From Carideicomes alvinocaridis (GTDB taxonomy: Bacteria > Pseudomonadota > Alphaproteobacteria > Rhodobacterales > Rhodobacteraceae): a stretch of DNA of 64,000 nucleotides. The DNA lies in the NCBI GenBank assembly GCA_005473895.2, contig SRJI02000008.1:62001-126000 (forward strand), in the 5' to 3' direction. The notes under the pieces are model-generated. The model was not told the DNA's origin and ran no database searches. It saw only the letters and a program-made list of their open reading frames with translations. The position numbers were made by a program, and so were the translations under genes. This document shows positions 1 to 9,712 of the stretch, in pieces; position 1 is the first letter of the stretch; every line of letters begins with the position of its first letter.

Positions 1-2
1 TG

Positions 3-416
3 CTCCAGGACGGCGACCCCGCCTATCCCGCGAACGCCGCCCGGATGGTCATCCTCTACGGCCCCCACCTCAAGAATTGCCTGCACGCCTACACGATCGA
101 CGCGATGGCCGAGATCGAGCGCGACATCAAGGCGCTGCCCCGCGGCTCCGACCAGCGCAAATGGGCCAGCCGCCTGATCCTCGGCAAGTCGATGGAAGCC
201 GAGGTCGACCGTGACGGGCGCATCATCCTGCCCAAGGAACGGCGCGAACAGATCGGCCTCGAGGGCGAGGCGCTGATGATTGCCATGGGCGACTATTTCG
301 AGATCTGGAACAAGGCCACCTATGAGGCCGAGGACGAGGCAGAGATGCTCGATTATCTCGAGAAGCAGGACAAGAACTTCGATCCGCTCACCCTTCTGGA
401 CGGCGCGGGAGGCTGA
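3..416 (+). CDS. mraZ: Transcriptional regulator MraZ, 5' end missing
   Basis: MraZ is a DNA-binding SpoVT/AbrB-like protein that controls the division and cell-wall cluster it heads. The reading frame is already open at base 3, before the first in-frame ATG at 45, so the true start lies outside the window; about 137 codons are visible of a family that is usually 140-170. The first AbrB-like half contains GPHLKNCLHAYT and the second contains DRDGRIILPKERREQIGL, the two related beta-alpha-beta units typical of MraZ. It ends three bases before rsmH, the usual first pair of a dcw operon. The promoter and any MraZ-binding repeats would lie upstream of the window. Confidence 0.9.
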   Translation, partial: LQDGDPAYPANAARMVILYGPHLKNCLHAYTIDAMAEIERDIKALPRGSDQRKWASRLILGKSMEAEVDRDGRIILPKERREQIGLEGEALMIAMGDYFEIWNKATYEAEDEAEMLDYLEKQDKNFDPLTLLDGAGG

Positions 417-419
417 GAG

Positions 420-1415
420 ATGGCCGCGGCTGCCAGGAACATCGCCGATGCCCCTCATGTCCCCGTCCTGCTGCGCCCGCTGATCCGCGAAGTCTCTCCG
501 GTCTTTGGCACCTGGCTCGACGGGACTTTCGGGGCGGGCGGCTATGCGCGCGCGCTGCTGGAGGCGGGGGCCGACAAGGTGATCGGCGTGGACCGCGACC
601 CGGCGGTCTTCGAGATGGCCGCGGGCTGGGCCGGGGACTACGGCGACCGGCTGGAACTGGTGCGCGGCACCTTCTCGCATCTCGACGATTACGCACACGA
701 GCTCGACGGGGTGGTGCTGGATCTCGGCGTCTCCTCCATGCAGATCGACCAGGCGGAGCGCGGGTTCTCCTTCCAGAAGGACGGCCCGCTCGACATGCGG
801 ATGAGCCAGGAAGGCCCGAGCGCCGCCGACATCGTCAACGAGGCGGGCGAGGCGGAGATCGCCGACATCCTCTTCCGCTACGGCGAGGAACGCGCCTCGC
901 GCCGGATCGCCAAGGCGATTGTCCGCGAGCGGGCGCTGGAGCCGATCACCACCACGCTGCGGCTCGCCGGGATCATCGAATCCTGCCTGCCGCGCCAGAA
1001 GCCGGGCCAGATGCACCCGGCCACCCGCAGCTTCCAGGCGCTGCGCATCGCGGTGAACGCGGAATACGAAGAGCTCTACCAGGGGCTGATGGCGGCGGAG
1101 CGGGCGCTGAAGCCGGGCGGGTTGCTGGCGGTGGTCACCTTCCACTCGGTCGAGGACCGCATGGTCAAGCGCTTCATCCAGTCGCGCGCCGGACGCACCG
1201 GCCGGGCCAACCGCTTCGCCCCGGAGGTGGAGCAGGACGCGCCGCGCTTCGAGCAGGTCACGCGCAAGGCCGTGGGGCCCGACCCGGAGGAGCTGGAGGA
1301 GAACCCGCGCGCGCGGTCCGCCAAGCTGCGTGTCGCGCGCCGGACGGAGGCGCCGGCCGGAGAGATCGGCGCCAGGGAAATCGGAATGCCTGAGATCGGG
1401 AGACAGGGATCATGA
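420..1415 (+). CDS. rsmH: 16S rRNA (cytosine-1402-N4) methyltransferase RsmH
   Basis: RsmH (MraW) uses S-adenosylmethionine to methylate N4 of C1402 in the 16S rRNA P site. The 331-residue length fits the family. The SAM-binding motif [14 protein letters not shown] is near residue 38, [12 protein letters not shown] near 100, and the conserved [15 protein letters not shown] segment near 200. It follows mraZ by three bases, and its stop shares an ATGA with the start of ftsL, so the two are probably translationally coupled. The C-terminal tail of about 25 residues (after [10 protein letters not shown]) is low in complexity and not part of the fold. Confidence 0.96.
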   Translation: MAAAARNIADAPHVPVLLRPLIREVSPVFGTWLDGTFGAGGYARALLEAGADKVIGVDRDPAVFEMAAGWAGDYGDRLELVRGTFSHLDDYAHELDGVVLDLGVSSMQIDQAERGFSFQKDGPLDMRMSQEGPSAADIVNEAGEAEIADILFRYGEERASRRIAKAIVRERALEPITTTLRLAGIIESCLPRQKPGQMHPATRSFQALRIAVNAEYEELYQGLMAAERALKPGGLLAVVTFHSVEDRMVKRFIQSRAGRTGRANRFAPEVEQDAPRFEQVTRKAVGPDPEELEENPRARSAKLRVARRTEAPAGEIGAREIGMPEIGRQGS

Positions 1416-1759
1416 GGTCGTTTCTCTTTGTTCTGACCGCGCTGTCGGTCATCGCGCTGGCCTTCTGGGCCTACCGCGAGAACTATGCCACGCAGGAGGC
1501 GCTGTCGGAGACGGAGCATCTTCAGCGCGAGATCGGGCAGGCCCGGGCCAAGCTGGGCGTGCTGCGCGCCGAATGGGCCTATCTCAACCGGCCCGACCGG
1601 CTGCAGGAGCTGGCCAACCTCAACTTCGACCGGCTGGGCCTGATGCCGCTGCATCCCGACCAGTTCGGCCGCACCGACCAGGTGGCCTATCCGCCGCAAC
1701 CCAAGTTCGAGATCGTCAACCCGATCGACGTCTCCACCATGGCGGGAGAGGGCCAATGA
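1412..1759 (+). CDS. ftsL: Cell division protein FtsL
   Basis: A 115-residue bitopic membrane protein: a very short cytoplasmic start, one transmembrane helix (residues 3-20, [18 protein letters not shown]), then a periplasmic coiled coil with regular E/L/A spacing. This is the shape of FtsL, which with FtsB and FtsQ activates FtsW-FtsI at the septum. Sequence conservation in FtsL is weak, so the call rests on size, topology and position between rsmH and ftsI, which is nearly invariant. Four-base overlaps on both sides (ATGA at 1412 and at 1756) tie its translation to both neighbours. Confidence 0.88.
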   Translation: MRSFLFVLTALSVIALAFWAYRENYATQEALSETEHLQREIGQARAKLGVLRAEWAYLNRPDRLQELANLNFDRLGLMPLHPDQFGRTDQVAYPPQPKFEIVNPIDVSTMAGEGQ

Positions 1760-3543
1760 TCCGCACGCCGCTGCGCCCGCTCGCCCGTATCCTCGACGCC
1801 CGCCAGCGCGGCGAGAATCCCGATGCCATCGAGCGCGAGAACATCCGCATTCGCCACGAGCAGATGCGCGACCGCGCCCGCGCCCGCGCCGAGGGGCGGC
1901 TGCTGGTGCTGGGTCTGCTGTTCCTGTGCTGCTACCTGACCATCGGTGCCCGCATGGGCCTGATGGCCGCATCCGAGCCGGAAGAGCCGCGCACCCGCAC
2001 CTCGGGCGCCTCGATCCTCGCGCAGCGGTCGGACATCACCGACCGCGAGGGCCGGATCCTCGCCACCAACATGGAGACCTATTCGCTCTACGCCCAGCCG
2101 CCGCACATGATCGACCCGGAGCGGGCGGCGCGGGAGCTGATGAAGATCTTCCCCGACCTGAACGAGAAGCGCCTGATGCGCGACTTCACCGGCGGCAAGC
2201 GCAAGTTCATCTGGATCAAGAAGAAGATCAGCCCCGAGCAGCGCCAGGCGGTCCATGACATCGGCTCGCCGGGTCTGCTGTTCGGCCCGCGCGAGATGCG
2301 GCTTTACCCGAACGGCAAGCTGGCCTCCCACGTGCTGGGCGGCGCGAGCTTCGGCCGCGAGGGCGTGCATGCCGCCGAGGTGATCGGCGTGGCGGGGGTG
2401 GAGAAGACCTTCGACGATTTCTTGCGCGACCCGGCCAATGGCGGCAAGCCGCTGCAGCTGTCCATCGACCTGACCGTTCAGGCGGCGGTGGAGCGGGTGC
2501 TGCAGGGTGGCATGATGCTGATGAACGCCAAGGGCGCCGCGGCGGTGCTGATGGACGTGCATACGGGCGAGGTGATCTCGCTGGCCTCGCTGCCCGATTT
2601 CGACCCCAACGACCGGCCCCGTCCGCCAACCCAGGGCCATGCGGCCGACAGCCCGCTCTTCAACCGCGCGGTGCAGGGGGTCTACGAGCTGGGCTCCACC
2701 TTCAAGATCTTCGCCGTCAGCCAGGCGCTTCAGCTCGGGCTGGTGACGCCGGAGACGATGATCGACACCAAGGGGCCGCTGACCTGGGGCCGCTTCCGGA
2801 TCCGCGATTTCCACAATTACGGCAGCGAGTTGACCGTCACCAAGGTGATCGAGAAGAGCTCCAACATCGGGACGGCCCGGATCGCGCAGATGATCGGCGC
2901 CGACCGGCAGCAGGATTTCCTCAAGTCGCTGGGCTTTTTCGAGCCGGTGCCGCTGGAGATGCTCGAGGCCTCGGGCGGCCAGCCGCTGCTGCCGCCGAAA
3001 TGGTCCGAGCTGTCGACGATGACCATCTCCTACGGGCACGGCCTGTCGGCCACGCCGGCACACCTTGCCGCGGCCTATGCCACCATCGCCAATGGCGGGC
3101 GCAAGGTCACGCCGACCCTGCTCAAGCGCGACACGCCGCAGGGCGGAGAGCGGGTGATGTCCGCCGAGGTCGCGGCCTCGGCCCGGGCCATGCTGCGCCG
3201 CGTGGTGACCGAGGGCACCGCCTCCATGGGCGAGGTGCCGGGCTACGCGGTGGCGGGCAAGACCGGCACCGCCGACAAGCCGCGCGAGAACGGCCGCGGC
3301 TATTACAAGGACCGCGTCATCGCGACCTTCGCCAGCATGTTCCCGGTCAACGATCCGCAATACGTGCTGGTGGTGACCCTGGACGAGCCGGTGGAGACCT
3401 CGGGGCCCAAGCCGCGCCGCACCGCCGGCTGGACCGCCGTGCCGGTCGCGGCCGAGATGATCACCCGCATCGCACCGCTGCTCGATCTCAGGCCGCAGAT
3501 TGAACCGGAGACGCTCGCTGGTATAACGCTGGCATCCGAATGA
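1756..3543 (+). CDS. ftsI: Septal peptidoglycan transpeptidase FtsI (PBP3)
   Basis: Class B penicillin-binding protein that cross-links septal peptidoglycan with FtsW. The start at 1756 overlaps the ftsL stop by four bases; the frame is open further upstream but there it only shadows ftsL. The 595-residue product has a basic cytoplasmic tail, a transmembrane helix near residues 48-65 (LLVLGLLFLCCYLTIGA), a pedestal domain starting at AQRSDITDREGRILATN, and a transpeptidase domain with all three catalytic motifs: STFK (the serine nucleophile), SSN and KTGT. The C-terminal segment continues about 65 residues past KTGT, as in other alphaproteobacterial FtsI proteins. Confidence 0.95.
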   Translation: MIRTPLRPLARILDARQRGENPDAIERENIRIRHEQMRDRARARAEGRLLVLGLLFLCCYLTIGARMGLMAASEPEEPRTRTSGASILAQRSDITDREGRILATNMETYSLYAQPPHMIDPERAARELMKIFPDLNEKRLMRDFTGGKRKFIWIKKKISPEQRQAVHDIGSPGLLFGPREMRLYPNGKLASHVLGGASFGREGVHAAEVIGVAGVEKTFDDFLRDPANGGKPLQLSIDLTVQAAVERVLQGGMMLMNAKGAAAVLMDVHTGEVISLASLPDFDPNDRPRPPTQGHAADSPLFNRAVQGVYELGSTFKIFAVSQALQLGLVTPETMIDTKGPLTWGRFRIRDFHNYGSELTVTKVIEKSSNIGTARIAQMIGADRQQDFLKSLGFFEPVPLEMLEASGGQPLLPPKWSELSTMTISYGHGLSATPAHLAAAYATIANGGRKVTPTLLKRDTPQGGERVMSAEVAASARAMLRRVVTEGTASMGEVPGYAVAGKTGTADKPRENGRGYYKDRVIATFASMFPVNDPQYVLVVTLDEPVETSGPKPRRTAGWTAVPVAAEMITRIAPLLDLRPQIEPETLAGITLASE

Positions 3544-3591
3544 GGCATCGCCGCGCGGGCGGGGCCGGCGCGGCGGAACAAGAGATTCTTG

Positions 3592-3623
3592 CCTCCGGCG
3601 GGGATATTTTCGGTCAGAAGAAG
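3592..3623. repeat. Dispersed intergenic element, copy 1 (variant)
   Basis: In the 85-base gap between ftsI and murE, a CCTCCGGCGGGG block is followed by ATATTTTCGGTCAGAAGAAG. It has the arrangement of the copies near 7.7, 21.7, 27.7, 31.4, 38.7 and 57.4 kb (a GC-rich block, then an AT-rich box, then a purine-rich GAAGAAG end). It is the most divergent copy and lacks a clear flanking hairpin. Confidence 0.5.
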
Positions 3624-3628
3624 CGGGG

Positions 3629-5122
3629 ATGCGGGCGGTGAGCGACAAGGCGAAAACACTGGCGGAACTTGGGCTTGCCGCGCGCGGCGGGGCCAATCCC
3701 GTGCTCTCCGGCCTGGCGGTGGACAGCCGCGAGGCGGCAGAGGGCACGCTGTTCGCCGCACTGCCCGGCACCAAGGTCCACGGCGCGGAATTCGTGGCCA
3801 CGGCGCTGACCCGCGGGGCGGCGGCGGTGCTGACCGACGCGGAGGGTGCGCGGATCGCCGCCGACGCCCTGGCGGCCTCCGACGCGGCGCTGGTCGTGGC
3901 CGAGGATCCACGTCAGGCGCTGGCCATGGCGGCGGCACTCTGGTTCGGGGCCCAGCCGCGGGTCATGGCGGCGGTGACCGGCACCAACGGCAAGACCTCG
4001 GTGGCTACTTTCCTGCGGATGATCTGGACCGAGCTTGGCCATGACGCGATCAACCTCGGCACCACCGGGGTGGAAGGCGCCTGGACCGCGCCGCTGGCCC
4101 ATACCACGCCGGAGCCGATCACGCTCCACCGGGCACTGGCGCAGGCGGCCGAGGCCGGGGTCACCCACGCGGCGATGGAGGCGTCCTCCCACGGGCTGGC
4201 GCAGAAGCGGCTGGACGGCGTGCATCTTGCCGCGGCGGGCTTCACCAATCTCAGCCAGGATCACCTGGACTACCACGCCGACCTCGAGGAGTACTTTCAC
4301 GCCAAGGCGGGGCTTTTCACCCGGGTCCTGCCCGAGGAGGGCACGGCGGTGATCAACCTCGCCGATCCCAAGGGCGCGCGGCTGGCAAAGCTTGCCCGCC
4401 AGCGGGGCCAGTCGGTGATCACCGTGGGGCGCGATCCGGGCTGCGACATGCGGCTGTCGGGCCAGCGGTTCGACGCGACGGGGCAGGAGATCCTCTTCGA
4501 ATGGGACGGCACCCCGCATCGCACGCGGCTGGAGCTGATCGGCGGCTTCCAGGCGGAGAACGTGCTGCTGGCGGCGGGCCTTGCCATCGCCTGCGGCGAG
4601 GATCCGGAGGAGGTGCTCGACACGCTGCCGCAACTCACCGGCGTGCGTGGCCGGATGCAGCTGGCCGCCACCCGCGACAACGGCGCGGCGGTCTTCGTCG
4701 ACTACGCCCATACGCCGGGCGCCGTGGAGACCGCGATCGAGGCGCTGCGCCCGCATGTCATGGGCCGGCTGGTGGCCATCGTCGGCGCCGGCGGCGACCG
4801 GGACCGGGGCAAGCGCCCGCTCATGGGCCAGGCGGCCGCCGCGCATGCGGACCTGGTGATCGTCACCGACGACAATCCCCGCAGCGAGGACCCCGCCACG
4901 ATCCGCGCCGCGGTGATGGAGGGCGCCCCCGAGGCCGTCGAAGTGGGCGACCGGGCCGAGGCGATCCTGCGCGGCGTCGACGCGCTCGGCCCGGGCGATG
5001 CGCTGCTGATCTGCGGCAAGGGCCACGAGACGGGCCAGGTGGTGGGCGACAACGTCTATCCCTTCGACGACGCGGAACAGGCGAGCGTGGCGGTGGCGGC
5101 GCTGGACGGGAGGGTCGCATGA
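3629..5122 (+). CDS. murE: UDP-MurNAc-L-Ala-D-Glu:meso-DAP ligase MurE
   Basis: Cytoplasmic ATP-dependent ligase that adds the third residue to the peptidoglycan stem peptide. The 497-residue protein has the Mur-ligase ATP loop TGTNGKTSVATF near residue 114, a central domain with SSHGLAQKRLDG, and the C-terminal DDNPRSEDP motif. The DNPR signature is the known marker for meso-diaminopimelate rather than lysine specificity. A GTG nine bases downstream (3638, giving VSDKAKT) is an alternative start. It ends in an ATGA overlap with murF. The gap after ftsI carries a dispersed repeat, so an extra promoter there is possible but not shown. Confidence 0.96.
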   Translation: MRAVSDKAKTLAELGLAARGGANPVLSGLAVDSREAAEGTLFAALPGTKVHGAEFVATALTRGAAAVLTDAEGARIAADALAASDAALVVAEDPRQALAMAAALWFGAQPRVMAAVTGTNGKTSVATFLRMIWTELGHDAINLGTTGVEGAWTAPLAHTTPEPITLHRALAQAAEAGVTHAAMEASSHGLAQKRLDGVHLAAAGFTNLSQDHLDYHADLEEYFHAKAGLFTRVLPEEGTAVINLADPKGARLAKLARQRGQSVITVGRDPGCDMRLSGQRFDATGQEILFEWDGTPHRTRLELIGGFQAENVLLAAGLAIACGEDPEEVLDTLPQLTGVRGRMQLAATRDNGAAVFVDYAHTPGAVETAIEALRPHVMGRLVAIVGAGGDRDRGKRPLMGQAAAAHADLVIVTDDNPRSEDPATIRAAVMEGAPEAVEVGDRAEAILRGVDALGPGDALLICGKGHETGQVVGDNVYPFDDAEQASVAVAALDGRVA

Positions 5123-6564
5123 CGCTCTGGACCGGGGCCGAGGCGGCCGAGGCGACGGGCGGACGGCTGCTGCGCGATTTCACCGCCACCGGCCTCTCCA
5201 TCGACACCCGCACGCTGGAGCGCGGCGATCTCTTCGTGGCGCTGACCGCGGCGCGCGACGGCCACGATTTCGTGGCGCAGGCGCTGGAGGCGGGGGCCGC
5301 CGCCGCGCTGGTCAGCCGCATCCCCGAGGGGGTCCCGGAGGATGCGCCGCTGCTTGTCGTCGACGACGTGCTGGCGGGGCTGGAGGCGCTGGGCCGCGCC
5401 GCCCGCGCGCGCACCGGGGCGAGGGTCATCGCCGTGACCGGCTCGGTCGGCAAGACCTCCACCAAGGAGATGCTGCGCGCGGCGCTGTCGGGGCAGGGGG
5501 CCACCCATGCCTCCGCCGCCTCCTACAACAACCATTGGGGCGTGCCGCTGACGCTGGCGCGGATGCCGCGGGACAGCCGCTTTGCCGTGATCGAGATCGG
5601 CATGAACCATCCCGGCGAGATCGCGCCGCTGTCGCGCATGGCGCGGCCGCACGTGGCGATCGTGACCAACGTGGCCGCCGTCCATCTCGAGGCATTCGAG
5701 TCGGTGGAGGGCATCGCGCGCGAAAAGGCCGCGATCTGCGAGGGGCTTGAGCCCGGCGGCACCGCGGTGCTGAACGGCGACCTCGCCGTCTCGCCCATCC
5801 TGTTCGAGGCGGCGCGGGCCAGGGGCGCGCAGGTGGTCTCCTTCGGCGAGGCGGCGGGCAACCATCACCGCCTGCTCGAGACCTCGCTGGTGGACCAGAC
5901 CACCGTGGCGCGGGCCCGGGCCTGGCGGACGCCGGTACTCTACAAGGTGCGCGCGGCGGGGCGGCACTTTGCCCTGAACGCGCTGGCGGTGATCGCCATG
6001 GCGCAGGTCCTGCGGCTGGACCGGGCGCTGCTGATCTCCGATCTCGGGCGCTGGCGCCCGGTGGCCGGCCGCGGCGCGCGCGAGCGCATCGTCATGGACC
6101 CGGTCGAGACCCACATGACGCTGGAGCTGATCGACGACAGCTACAACGCCAACCCGACCTCCATGGGTGCGGCGCTCGACGTGCTGGCGGCGGCGGCGGT
6201 GACCGACGGCGTGGGCCGCGTGGGGCAGGGGCGGCGCATCGCCTATCTCGGCGACATGAAGGAGCTGGGGCCAGAGGAAGAGGCGCTCCACGTCGCCATG
6301 GCGGACCACCCCTCGATGGGCAGGATCGACCGCATCCACGCCGTGGGCCCGCGGATGAAGGCGCTTTACGAGGCGCTGCCGCCGGCCCGCCGCGGCCGCT
6401 GGTGCGGCACCGCGCGCGAGATGGCGGCGGGGCTGCGCAGCGACCTCGATGCCGGCGACGTGGTGCTGGTCAAGGGATCGCTCTCCACCGGCCTCGGGGC
6501 CGTGGTTGACGCGATCCGGAAAATGGGCCATGGCGCGCCGCAATCCCAAACAGGAGACGAGTAG
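5119..6564 (+). CDS. murF: UDP-MurNAc-tripeptide:D-Ala-D-Ala ligase MurF
   Basis: Last cytoplasmic peptide ligase, adding the D-Ala-D-Ala dipeptide. The 481-residue protein starts at the ATG overlapping the murE stop. It shows the N-terminal UDP-binding region (LSIDTRTLERGDLFVAL), the ATP loop TGSVGKTSTKEM near residue 112, the central EIGMNHPGEI motif, and the C-terminal DDSYNANPTSM segment that closes the active site. It abuts mraY directly: the stop at 6564 is followed by the mraY ATG at 6565. Confidence 0.95.
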   Translation: MTLWTGAEAAEATGGRLLRDFTATGLSIDTRTLERGDLFVALTAARDGHDFVAQALEAGAAAALVSRIPEGVPEDAPLLVVDDVLAGLEALGRAARARTGARVIAVTGSVGKTSTKEMLRAALSGQGATHASAASYNNHWGVPLTLARMPRDSRFAVIEIGMNHPGEIAPLSRMARPHVAIVTNVAAVHLEAFESVEGIAREKAAICEGLEPGGTAVLNGDLAVSPILFEAARARGAQVVSFGEAAGNHHRLLETSLVDQTTVARARAWRTPVLYKVRAAGRHFALNALAVIAMAQVLRLDRALLISDLGRWRPVAGRGARERIVMDPVETHMTLELIDDSYNANPTSMGAALDVLAAAAVTDGVGRVGQGRRIAYLGDMKELGPEEEALHVAMADHPSMGRIDRIHAVGPRMKALYEALPPARRGRWCGTAREMAAGLRSDLDAGDVVLVKGSLSTGLGAVVDAIRKMGHGAPQSQTGDE

Positions 6565-7647
6565 ATGCTCTACTGGCTGACCGCGCTCAGCGATGGCGGG
6601 GACGTGTTCAACCTGTTCCGCTACATCACCTTCCGCGCGGGCGGTGCCTTTCTCACGGCGCTGGTCTTCGGCTTTCTCTTCGGGCCGCCGCTGATCAACG
6701 TGCTGCGCCGGACGCAGGGCAAGGGCCAGCCGATCCGCAGCGACGGGCCCGAGGGCCATGTGGCCAAGGCCGGCACGCCGACCATGGGCGGGCTGCTGAT
6801 CGTGGGGGCGCTGCTGACCTCGACCCTGCTCTGGGCGCGGCTCGACAACGGCTATGTGTGGATGGTGCTTTTCGTCACCATGTCCTTCGGCGCCATCGGC
6901 TTCGCCGACGATTACGCCAAGGTCTCCAAGCAGAACGTGAACGGCGTGCCGGGCAAGGTGCGGCTGCTGCTGGGCTTCGCCATCGCCGGGGTGGCGGGGT
7001 TCTGGGCCGCGCAGCTTCACCCTCCGGAACTCAGCTGGCAGCTCGCCTTCCCGGTCTACAAGGACACGCTGCTGAACCTCGGGGTGCTCTTCGTGCCCTT
7101 CGCCATGATCGTCATCGTCGGCGCCGCCAACTCGGTCAACCTGACCGACGGGCTGGACGGGCTGGCGATCATGCCGGTCATGGTCGCGGGCGCCACGCTG
7201 GGGATCATCGCCTATGCCGTGGGCCGGGTCGACTTCACCGATTACCTCGATGTCCACTACGTGCCGGGCACGGGCGAGATCCTGATCTTCTCCGCCGGGC
7301 TGATCGGCGGCGGGCTGGGGTTCCTGTGGTACAACGCGCCGCCCGCGGCCGTCTTCATGGGCGACACCGGCAGCCTCGCGCTCGGCGGCGCTCTGGGGGC
7401 CATCGCGGTCGCCACCAAGCACGAGGTGGTGCTGGCCATCGTCGGCGGGCTCTTCGTGGTGGAGGCGCTGTCGGTCATCATCCAGGTGCTCTACTTCAAG
7501 CGCACGGGCAAGCGCGTCTTCCTGATGGCGCCGATCCACCACCACTACGAGAAGAAGGGCTGGGCCGAGCCCACGATCGTCATCCGCTTCTGGATCATCT
7601 CGCTGATCCTCGCGCTGATCGGCCTCGCCACCCTCAAGGTGCGCTGA
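6565..7647 (+). CDS. mraY: Phospho-MurNAc-pentapeptide translocase MraY
   Basis: Integral membrane enzyme that transfers phospho-MurNAc-pentapeptide to undecaprenyl phosphate, giving lipid I. At 360 residues and about ten transmembrane segments it matches the family. Diagnostic motifs are present: [27 protein letters not shown] (the Asp pair binding Mg2+), [10 protein letters not shown], and the periplasmic-side HHHYEKKGW histidine motif near the end. It is the seventh gene of the dcw run. Confidence 0.97.
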   Translation: MLYWLTALSDGGDVFNLFRYITFRAGGAFLTALVFGFLFGPPLINVLRRTQGKGQPIRSDGPEGHVAKAGTPTMGGLLIVGALLTSTLLWARLDNGYVWMVLFVTMSFGAIGFADDYAKVSKQNVNGVPGKVRLLLGFAIAGVAGFWAAQLHPPELSWQLAFPVYKDTLLNLGVLFVPFAMIVIVGAANSVNLTDGLDGLAIMPVMVAGATLGIIAYAVGRVDFTDYLDVHYVPGTGEILIFSAGLIGGGLGFLWYNAPPAAVFMGDTGSLALGGALGAIAVATKHEVVLAIVGGLFVVEALSVIIQVLYFKRTGKRVFLMAPIHHHYEKKGWAEPTIVIRFWIISLILALIGLATLKVR

Positions 7648-7668
7648 ACCCCGATGACGCGTCCCGCG

Positions 7669-7713
7669 CTTCTTCGGTCCAGAAATATGGCGGGGTCCGG
7701 GGCAGAGCCCCGG
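7669..7713. repeat. Dispersed intergenic element, copy 2 (inverted)
   Basis: In the 97-base gap between mraY and murD. Read on the minus strand it is a CCGGGGC-AGA-GCCCCGG hairpin region (7697-7713), then GCCATATTTC, TGGACCGAAGAAG. The box matches copies at 21.67, 31.38 and 38.75 kb almost base for base. It sits inside an otherwise tightly packed gene run, so it is not simply an operon-end terminator. Confidence 0.7.
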
Positions 7714-7744
7714 GTCTCTCCGCCCGCGTGAAAGGTCCGGTCCG

Positions 7745-9157
7745 ATGATCCCCGTTCAAGGTGTCGCCACGCTCCAGATCGCCGTGCTCGGCCTCGGCCG
7801 CTCCGGCCTCACCGCCGCAAGGGCCCTGCGCGAGGGCGGCGCGCTGCCGCTTCTCTGGGATGATAATCCCGAGGCAAGGGCCCGGGCCGAGGCGGAGGGC
7901 TTCACCCTGCGCGACCTGGCGAAGCCCGGCGCCTTCGACGACGTGGCGATGCTCGTGGTCTCGCCCGGCATCCCGCATCTCTACCCCGCGCCAAACCCGG
8001 TGATCAAAGCGGCGTGGGAGGCGGGCGTGCCGGTGGAGAATGACGTTGGCCTCTTCTTCCGCTCCTTCGCCACGCGCGATTGGGACAGTTTCGACCAGCC
8101 GCCGCGGGTGGTGGCGGTGACCGGCTCGAACGGCAAGTCGACCACCGCGGCGCTCATCCACCACATCCTCGAACACGCCAACCGGCCCACGCAGCTTGCC
8201 GGCAATATCGGCCGCGGGGTGCTGGACCTCGATCCCGGCATCGACGGCGAGGTCGTGGTGCTGGAGCTCTCCTCCTACCAGACCGAGCTGGCCCGCGCGC
8301 TGACCCCGGACGTGGCTGTGCTGACGAACCTCTCGCCCGACCACCTGGACCGGCATGGCGGCAAGGGCGGCTATTTCGCCGCCAAGCGCCGGCTCTTCGC
8401 CGAAGGCGGCCCCGAGCGCTGCGTGATCGGCGTGGACGAGGACGAGGGCTGTTTCCTCGCCAACCAGATGGCCGAGACGCCCGCCGACGACCGGGTGATC
8501 CGCATCTCGGTCGAGCGCAAGCTGCAGGGCGGCGGCTGGCAGGTGACCGCGCGCAAGGGCTACCTCGCCGAGTGGCGCAAGGGCCGACAGGTGGGCTCCA
8601 TCGACCTGCGGCAGGTCAAGGGGCTGCCGGGCGCGCATAACCACCAGAACGCCTGCGCCGCCTATGCGGTGGCGCGCACGCTGGGGCTGGCGCCGCGGGT
8701 GATCGAACAGGCGCTGCACAGCTTCGCGGGACTGCCGCATCGCAGCCAGATCGTGGGCGAGAAGGACGGCGTGACCTTCGTCAACGACAGCAAGGCCACC
8801 AACGTGGACAGCGCGCGCATGGCGCTGCGGGCCTTCGACCGGGTGCGCTGGATCTGCGGCGGGCTGGAGAAGGAAGGCGGGCTCGGCGGTCTGCAGGATA
8901 CGCTGGGCTCGGTCGCCAAGGCCTACGTGATCGGACGGGAGGCCGCGCATTTCGCGCTTGGCCTCAAGGAGGTGGAGGCCGAGATCTGCACCACCATGGA
9001 GGCCGCCGTCGACCGCGCGCTGGCCGAGGCGCAGCCGGGCGAGACCGTGCTGCTGGCCCCGGCCGCGGCGAGCTTCGATCAATATGACAGTTTCGAGAAA
9101 CGCGGCGAGCATTTCACCGCCTTGGTGCGCGAGCGGCTGGGGCTGGACCCACTCTGA
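7745..9157 (+). CDS. murD: UDP-MurNAc-L-Ala:D-Glu ligase MurD
   Basis: Adds D-glutamate, the second stem-peptide residue. The 470-residue protein has the N-terminal Rossmann-type UDP domain ([15 protein letters not shown]), the ATP loop [15 protein letters not shown] near residue 125, the ELSSYQTEL motif, [26 protein letters not shown], and a C-terminal domain ending in [19 protein letters not shown]. In most alphaproteobacteria ftsW, murG and murC follow; here the next genes are an Lrp regulator and a decarboxylase, so the cluster is split at this point. Confidence 0.96.
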   Translation: MIPVQGVATLQIAVLGLGRSGLTAARALREGGALPLLWDDNPEARARAEAEGFTLRDLAKPGAFDDVAMLVVSPGIPHLYPAPNPVIKAAWEAGVPVENDVGLFFRSFATRDWDSFDQPPRVVAVTGSNGKSTTAALIHHILEHANRPTQLAGNIGRGVLDLDPGIDGEVVVLELSSYQTELARALTPDVAVLTNLSPDHLDRHGGKGGYFAAKRRLFAEGGPERCVIGVDEDEGCFLANQMAETPADDRVIRISVERKLQGGGWQVTARKGYLAEWRKGRQVGSIDLRQVKGLPGAHNHQNACAAYAVARTLGLAPRVIEQALHSFAGLPHRSQIVGEKDGVTFVNDSKATNVDSARMALRAFDRVRWICGGLEKEGGLGGLQDTLGSVAKAYVIGREAAHFALGLKEVEAEICTTMEAAVDRALAEAQPGETVLLAPAAASFDQYDSFEKRGEHFTALVRERLGLDPL

Positions 9158-9163
9158 CCCGGC

Positions 9164-9601
9164 TCAGAGCGGCCCGCGATCCAGCTTCGTCGACAGGTGG
9201 ATGAGGCTCTCGGAGCTCTTGACCCCCCGCGTCTCGCCGATCCGGTCGAGCGCCTCGTCCAGCTCTTCCGTGCTGCCCGCGGCCAGATCCGCCACTAGGT
9301 CCCAGCGGCCCGAGGTGGTGTGCACCCGGCGCACCTGCGGCAGCGACGACAGCCGCGCCAGCACGCCGGGGGACGCCCGCGGCTCCACCGACAGCAGCGC
9401 CGTGGCGCGCAGCGGCTCGCGCCCGCCGGGGCCGGGGCGCAGCGTGTAGCCGGCGATCCGCCCCGACGCCTCCAGGCGGTCCAGCCGCGACTGCACGGTC
9501 GAGCGTGCGATCCCCAACTTCCGCGCCAGCGTCGCCACCGGCAGCCGGGCGTTCTGGGTCAGCAATTCGATCAGCTGCGCGTCGGTTTCGTCAATCTGCA
9601 A
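9164..9601 (-). CDS. Lrp/AsnC family transcriptional regulator
   Basis: A 145-residue regulator with the standard two parts: an N-terminal winged helix-turn-helix (residues 3-60, with ARLPVATLARKLGIARSTVQ as the recognition region) and a C-terminal RAM effector-binding domain. The frame extends far upstream without a stop, but the homology begins at a TTG codon at 9601. That TTG is preceded at good spacing by GAAAGGA, so TTG is taken as the start. It is divergent from the decarboxylase gene 111 bases away, the classic layout for a local regulator sensing an amino acid related to its neighbour's substrate. Control of that gene is inferred only. It converges on murD with six bases between stops. 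Confidence 0.85.
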   Translation of the reverse strand: MQIDETDAQLIELLTQNARLPVATLARKLGIARSTVQSRLDRLEASGRIAGYTLRPGPGGREPLRATALLSVEPRASPGVLARLSSLPQVRRVHTTSGRWDLVADLAAGSTEELDEALDRIGETRGVKSSESLIHLSTKLDRGPL

Positions 9602-9712
9602 GGTGGTGTCGTCCTTTCGCCGGCATTTCCCGGCAGTTTTCCAGAAGTGCCAAGTGAAATCGACAGGATCCCGGGCCAACCTCAGAAAAAAGCGACAGTG
9701 AGGCTCCGAGAC

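Noticed and set aside
1687-3801. Very long minus-strand open frame opposite ftsI (704 codons)
   Set aside because: High GC makes the antisense frame open; its translation is rich in Arg, Ala, Gly and His without domain features, while ftsI on the other strand has every catalytic motif.
5056-7545. Minus-strand open frame of 829 codons opposite murF and mraY
   Set aside because: Same GC-driven shadow: low-complexity translation, opposite two certain genes.
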